From JAVXTH01 sp036641395 (GTDB lineage: Bacteria > Bacillota_I > Bacilli_A > Erysipelotrichales > Erysipelotrichaceae), in NCBI GenBank assembly GCA_036641395.1, contig JAVWEY010000032.1:1-17473 (forward strand): a stretch of DNA of 17,473 nt. Direction: 5' to 3'. The translations under genes were made by a program, and so were the position numbers. The notes beneath the pieces were generated by a model that was not told where the DNA came from, ran no database searches, and saw only the letters and a program-made list of their open reading frames with translations. Position 1 is the stretch's first letter. Every line of letters starts with the position of its first letter. Positions 15,402-17,473 of this stretch are shown here, one piece after another.

Positions 15402-16415
15402 CTAAAACTGATAATCATCATGTGTTAATGAATCATCTACAATTTTATGTATTATTTCACTACTGTTTAGTTGATTGATGCAACATACTTTGTTGCCCGC
15501 ATCTTTACTGGAAGCTCCACAATGATATACCTTCTCTGTACTCTCTTTATAATCTAGAATAATAAAGCGGTCATGGCATTTGTTATTACTTCTTTTCAAT
15601 TTAAGGAAAGGATATTCCTCATTAAACACCTCAACTTCTCTTTTCTGCAATTTTGTTCTACTATTTCCTTTGTTATCTGTAAATATGATTACCTCAATAC
15701 TGGTTTTCTTTTTTTTCAGCATTGACAATGTGTTTGTATCAACATAATCATCAATGATATAAATAGTATGTTTTGCTTTTTTATATATATTGCTATATGC
15801 TTCAAACGCTTCAAACTTTTGTCCATCTAGAATGACTATTTCTTTGATATCTCCTACATCTATAAAGTTTTCCATGATTTTATCAATATCAGCTTTCGTT
15901 ACCATTGTATTTTTTATATACTGTATATCCTCATCATGTTTTACTAATTTATTCGCAAAACCTAAAATATCTGCATTGTTAAATAATTGCTTATTTTCAA
16001 TAATGTAATGTTTCATTTCCTTGAAGGAGCGCATAATATAGATGCTTTGCTGAGTGGCGATATCATTTTTCAAAATCGTTGCAATCATATAAATTCCTTG
16101 TTCTGTAAATACATAAGGTAGTTTTCTATTTCCACCTTCTTGTCCTTTGAATAAGTTATCTGGTGAAGTCGCAAATTGCGACTTCACCATTTCTACTTCT
16201 TCTCTTGTAAGTTGAAACATAAAATCTTCAGGAAATTTATCAATATTCCTTTTTACTTGTTCATTTAATCTTTTAACTTCAGTTCCATATAACTCAGCCA
16301 AATCAGTATCCAACATTACTTGTTGTCCACGAATCATAAAAATCATATCCTTTATACTTGCGGCTTGCACATTATCACTTTTTGCTGTATCAATTTCTTT
16401 ATCAATTGTAGTCAT
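15402..16415 (-). CDS. ORF6N DNA-binding domain fused to PLD-like C-terminal domain
   Basis: An intact 337-residue protein. Residues about 18-110 match the ORF6N phage-type domain: IRGQQVMLDTDLAELYGTEV, KRNIDKFPEDFMFQLT and LPYVFTEQGIYMIATIL. A helical linker (120-190) leads to a C-terminal domain (about 195-320) with HTIYIIDDYVDTNTLSML, the CHDRFIILD motif (HxR(x4)D, H281 and D288) and GASSKDAGNK (300-309). That motif resembles one HKD half-site of phospholipase-D-fold nucleases, with Arg for Lys. ORF6N proteins are usual in phages and accessory islands; a regulatory, toxin or defence role is possible but unproven. The start at 16415 is preferred over 16421 because GAGGT stands 6 bases before it and touches the other. 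It lies between two dead transposases, with its own promoter and no partner gene. Confidence 0.8.
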   Translation of the reverse strand: MTTIDKEIDTAKSDNVQAASIKDMIFMIRGQQVMLDTDLAELYGTEVKRLNEQVKRNIDKFPEDFMFQLTREEVEMVKSQFATSPDNLFKGQEGGNRKLPYVFTEQGIYMIATILKNDIATQQSIYIMRSFKEMKHYIIENKQLFNNADILGFANKLVKHDEDIQYIKNTMVTKADIDKIMENFIDVGDIKEIVILDGQKFEAFEAYSNIYKKAKHTIYIIDDYVDTNTLSMLKKKKTSIEVIIFTDNKGNSRTKLQKREVEVFNEEYPFLKLKRSNNKCHDRFIILDYKESTEKVYHCGASSKDAGNKVCCINQLNSSEIIHKIVDDSLTHDDYQF

Positions 16416-16440
16416 AGTCATACCTCATATCTTCTCTTAT

Positions 16441-16446
16441 ATTATA
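16441..16446 (-). promoter_or_regulatory. Extended -10 promoter of the ORF6N-PLD gene
   Basis: On the minus strand TTTGGTATAAT gives a TGn-TATAAT extended -10 about 25 bases before the start codon. The -35 region is AT-rich and weak, as tolerated by extended -10 promoters. Confidence 0.6.
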
Positions 16447-16455
16447 CCAAATATT

Positions 16456-16475
16456 TATCTCTTTTTATAGAGGTA
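16456..16475. promoter_or_regulatory. Candidate operator overlapping the -35 region of the ORF6N-PLD promoter
   Basis: TATCTCT (16456-16462) and AGAGGTA (16469-16475) form a 7-base inverted repeat with one mismatch and a six-base centre, placed where the -35 would lie. Binding by the ORF6N protein itself is inference. Confidence 0.35.
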
Positions 16476-16525
16476 TAGTTGGGATATGCGTGGGTTATGC
16501 AAGATGAAACTCAAGCTAAAATAAA

Positions 16526-16547
16526 AGCGAGTCATCTCTGATTCGCT
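16526..16547 (-). terminator. Terminator-like hairpin upstream of the ORF6N-PLD gene
   Basis: AGCGAGTCA and TGATTCGCT form a 9-base-pair stem (one wobble) with a TCTC loop. On the minus strand it is followed by TTTTATTTTAG, the form of an intrinsic terminator. No gene ends just upstream on that strand, so it may shield the ORF6N gene from outside transcription or be a relic. Confidence 0.5.
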
Positions 16548-16702
16548 AGTTTGGCAGCTAATGCCGACCTTCGTCACTATTACTATATGTAAGTATCCTA
16601 GATTGACAAGGTTATTGTTAATAAAGCATATATTCTAAAGTGAAAAGTTAAATTCCACTTTAAGTAATAGAAAATGGAAATTAGTCTTACAGTAACTTCT
16701 AG

Positions 16703-16729
16703 TTGCATTTACTCATAATGCGTTATAAT
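16703..16729 (+). promoter_or_regulatory. Promoter-like sequence before the IS30 remnant
   Basis: TTGCAT (16703-16708), a 15-base spacer and TATAAT (16724-16729). The spacer is short. IS30-type elements often carry the transposase promoter in the left end, so this may mark that end. Confidence 0.4.
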
Positions 16730-16770
16730 TAAATAGATACCTGTTCCCTTGTATCAAAGGATGATAACTT

Positions 16771-17356
16771 ATGAATAACAAAGGAACTCATTTAAGTTAT
16801 AGTGATCGCTAGATTGTTGAAAAAGGTATTACGAATGAATCTTCAAAATCAGCTATTTCCTCTATTCTCGGAAAAAACAAATCTACAATTGGTAAGGAAA
16901 TCAAACTTCATCGTGTTCAAAAACATAAATTCAATTTATCTCTGGAATGCATCAATTATACCAAATGTAAACATGGCAGAAACTGTATTCCTAGCTGTAA
17001 CGATTTTTATCTTTTTTCCTGTAAGCGTCGTGATTGTTCTCCTGGTGCGTGTAATGGATGTAATTCTTATATGATGTCGTTTTAATAAATACTACTATAA
17101 TGCTATTGTTGCACACGATATCTATAAAACATCTCTTATAGATTCAAGAGAAGGAGTCAATCTAACTATGCAAGAGGCTATCGCTTTAGGCTCTATTATC
17201 AAACCACTTATAAATAAAGGACAATCTCCTTATCAAATTATCACAAATCACTCTGAACTTAATATTTGTGAAAAAACTTTATACAATTATATCTCTAGTG
17301 GTATCTTTCAATGTGTTGGAATCCTTGATATTGACTTGCATGTTAAGTCCAGAAAA
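16771..17356 (+). pseudogene. Truncated, frameshifted IS30-family transposase
   Basis: From the ATG at 16771 (AAAGGATG ribosome site) the protein reads MNNKGTHLSYSDR, then a stop at 16810 in place of a family Leu. In the same frame it continues IVEKGITNESSKSAI, LGKNKSTIGKEIKLHR (the IS30 helix-turn-helix) and the cysteine-rich CKHGRNC...CKRRDCSPGACNGC. A one-base shift near 17071-17077 moves the frame to CRFNKYYYNAIVAHD, DSREGVNLTMQEA, GQSPYQIITNH and CEKTLYNYI. Similarity stops at about 17356, before the rve-type DDE catalytic domain, so roughly half of the usual length is missing. It cannot be active. The break coincides with the start of the 59-bp repeat. Confidence 0.85.
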
Positions 17357-17415
17357 AAAATAAAAAACAGGAGTTACTTTACGAATTCTCCTATTTTTTA
17401 ACTTAATGACATTGG
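17357..17415. repeat. 59-bp direct repeat, copy 2
   Basis: It differs from copy 1 at three positions. Stem AAAAAACAGGAG with CTCCTATTTTTT (one C-A mismatch) is a more regular bidirectional terminator than in copy 1. The IS30 transposase remnant joins it directly on the left. Confidence 0.85.
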
Positions 17416-17473
17416 CTAATTGGCTGATTTTACTTTAACCTAAACGGGTTCCATTTGGTACGGAGTGCTCTGG
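17416..17473. other. Unassigned sequence at the right edge
   Basis: No open gene, tRNA or inverted repeat is recognised in these 58 bases. They share nothing with the sequence after repeat copy 1. Confidence 0.4.

Larger units (their letters stand above)
16476..16770. other. Intergenic region between the ORF6N promoter and the IS30 remnant
   Basis: About 300 bases with no credible gene. It contains the hairpin at 16526-16547, an inverted repeat TAAAGTG/CACTTTA (about 16636-16662) and the likely promoter end of the IS30 remnant from about 16701. I could not identify a complete terminal inverted repeat. Confidence 0.5.

Noticed and set aside
15379..16498. 8-base inverted repeat ATAACCCA / TGGGTTAT flanking the ORF6N gene
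   Set aside because: Similarity does not extend beyond eight bases, so it is too short to call element ends.
15256..16637. 11-base direct repeat CATATATTCTA at 15256-15266 and 16627-16637 around the ORF6N gene
   Set aside because: About one such match is expected by chance in AT-rich sequence of this size; not evidence of an attachment site.
13798..17473. tRNA gene, CRISPR array or complete insertion sequence in the accessory region
   Set aside because: No T-loop consensus, no regularly spaced repeats and no intact transposase with paired inverted ends were seen.

Overview
The window is low-GC Firmicutes chromosome. Ribosomal, replication and envelope genes with strong AAGGAGG-type ribosome sites, A/T-rich codons and sigma-A-like promoters show this. 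Protein style and gene order (degenerate ClpC-ispD, rpsF-ssb-rpsR, yybS-gdpP-rplI-dnaB, walJ, rlmH) suggest the Erysipelotrichia or a near relative. That placement is an inference, not a proven taxonomic call.

Left end (1-1325, minus strand): the N-terminal third of a vitamin-B12-dependent class II ribonucleotide reductase runs off the window edge. It is preceded in the same direction by a short PduO-type cobalamin adenosyltransferase, so enzyme and cofactor supply sit together. A divergent intergenic region leads to a ClpC-like AAA+ protein (1493-3424) with an intact first ATPase module and a badly decayed second one. A strong terminator follows, then ispD (isoprenoid synthesis) with its own promoter.

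Centre (4224-12351, plus strand): a near-consensus promoter drives rpsF-ssb-rpsR, ended by a terminator. Then comes one compact run: yybS-like membrane protein, gdpP (c-di-AMP phosphodiesterase), rplI, dnaB, a secreted LysM-G5-M23 peptidase, and walJ. Genes overlap or nearly touch throughout, and a hairpin terminator follows walJ. This resembles the origin-proximal order of Bacillus, but walRKHI are absent and the M23 peptidase sits in their place. rlmH, an EcsC-like/SHOCT protein and a tiny zinc-ribbon protein form the last core group (12414-13797).

Right end (13800-17473): this is the accessory part. It holds an IS4-family transposase broken by frameshifts, deletions and stops (minus strand). 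Next is an intact ORF6N-PLD-like fusion gene (minus strand) with its own promoter and a candidate operator. Last is an IS30-family transposase truncated to its N-terminal half. A 59-bp sequence with terminator-like folding occurs twice in the same orientation (56/59 identical) and brackets the ORF6N gene plus the IS30 remnant. I see no tRNA, rRNA, CRISPR array or complete insertion sequence. The best candidate for new biology is the ORF6N-PLD gene in its mobile-element scar; the second is the ClpC with a dead second ATPase.
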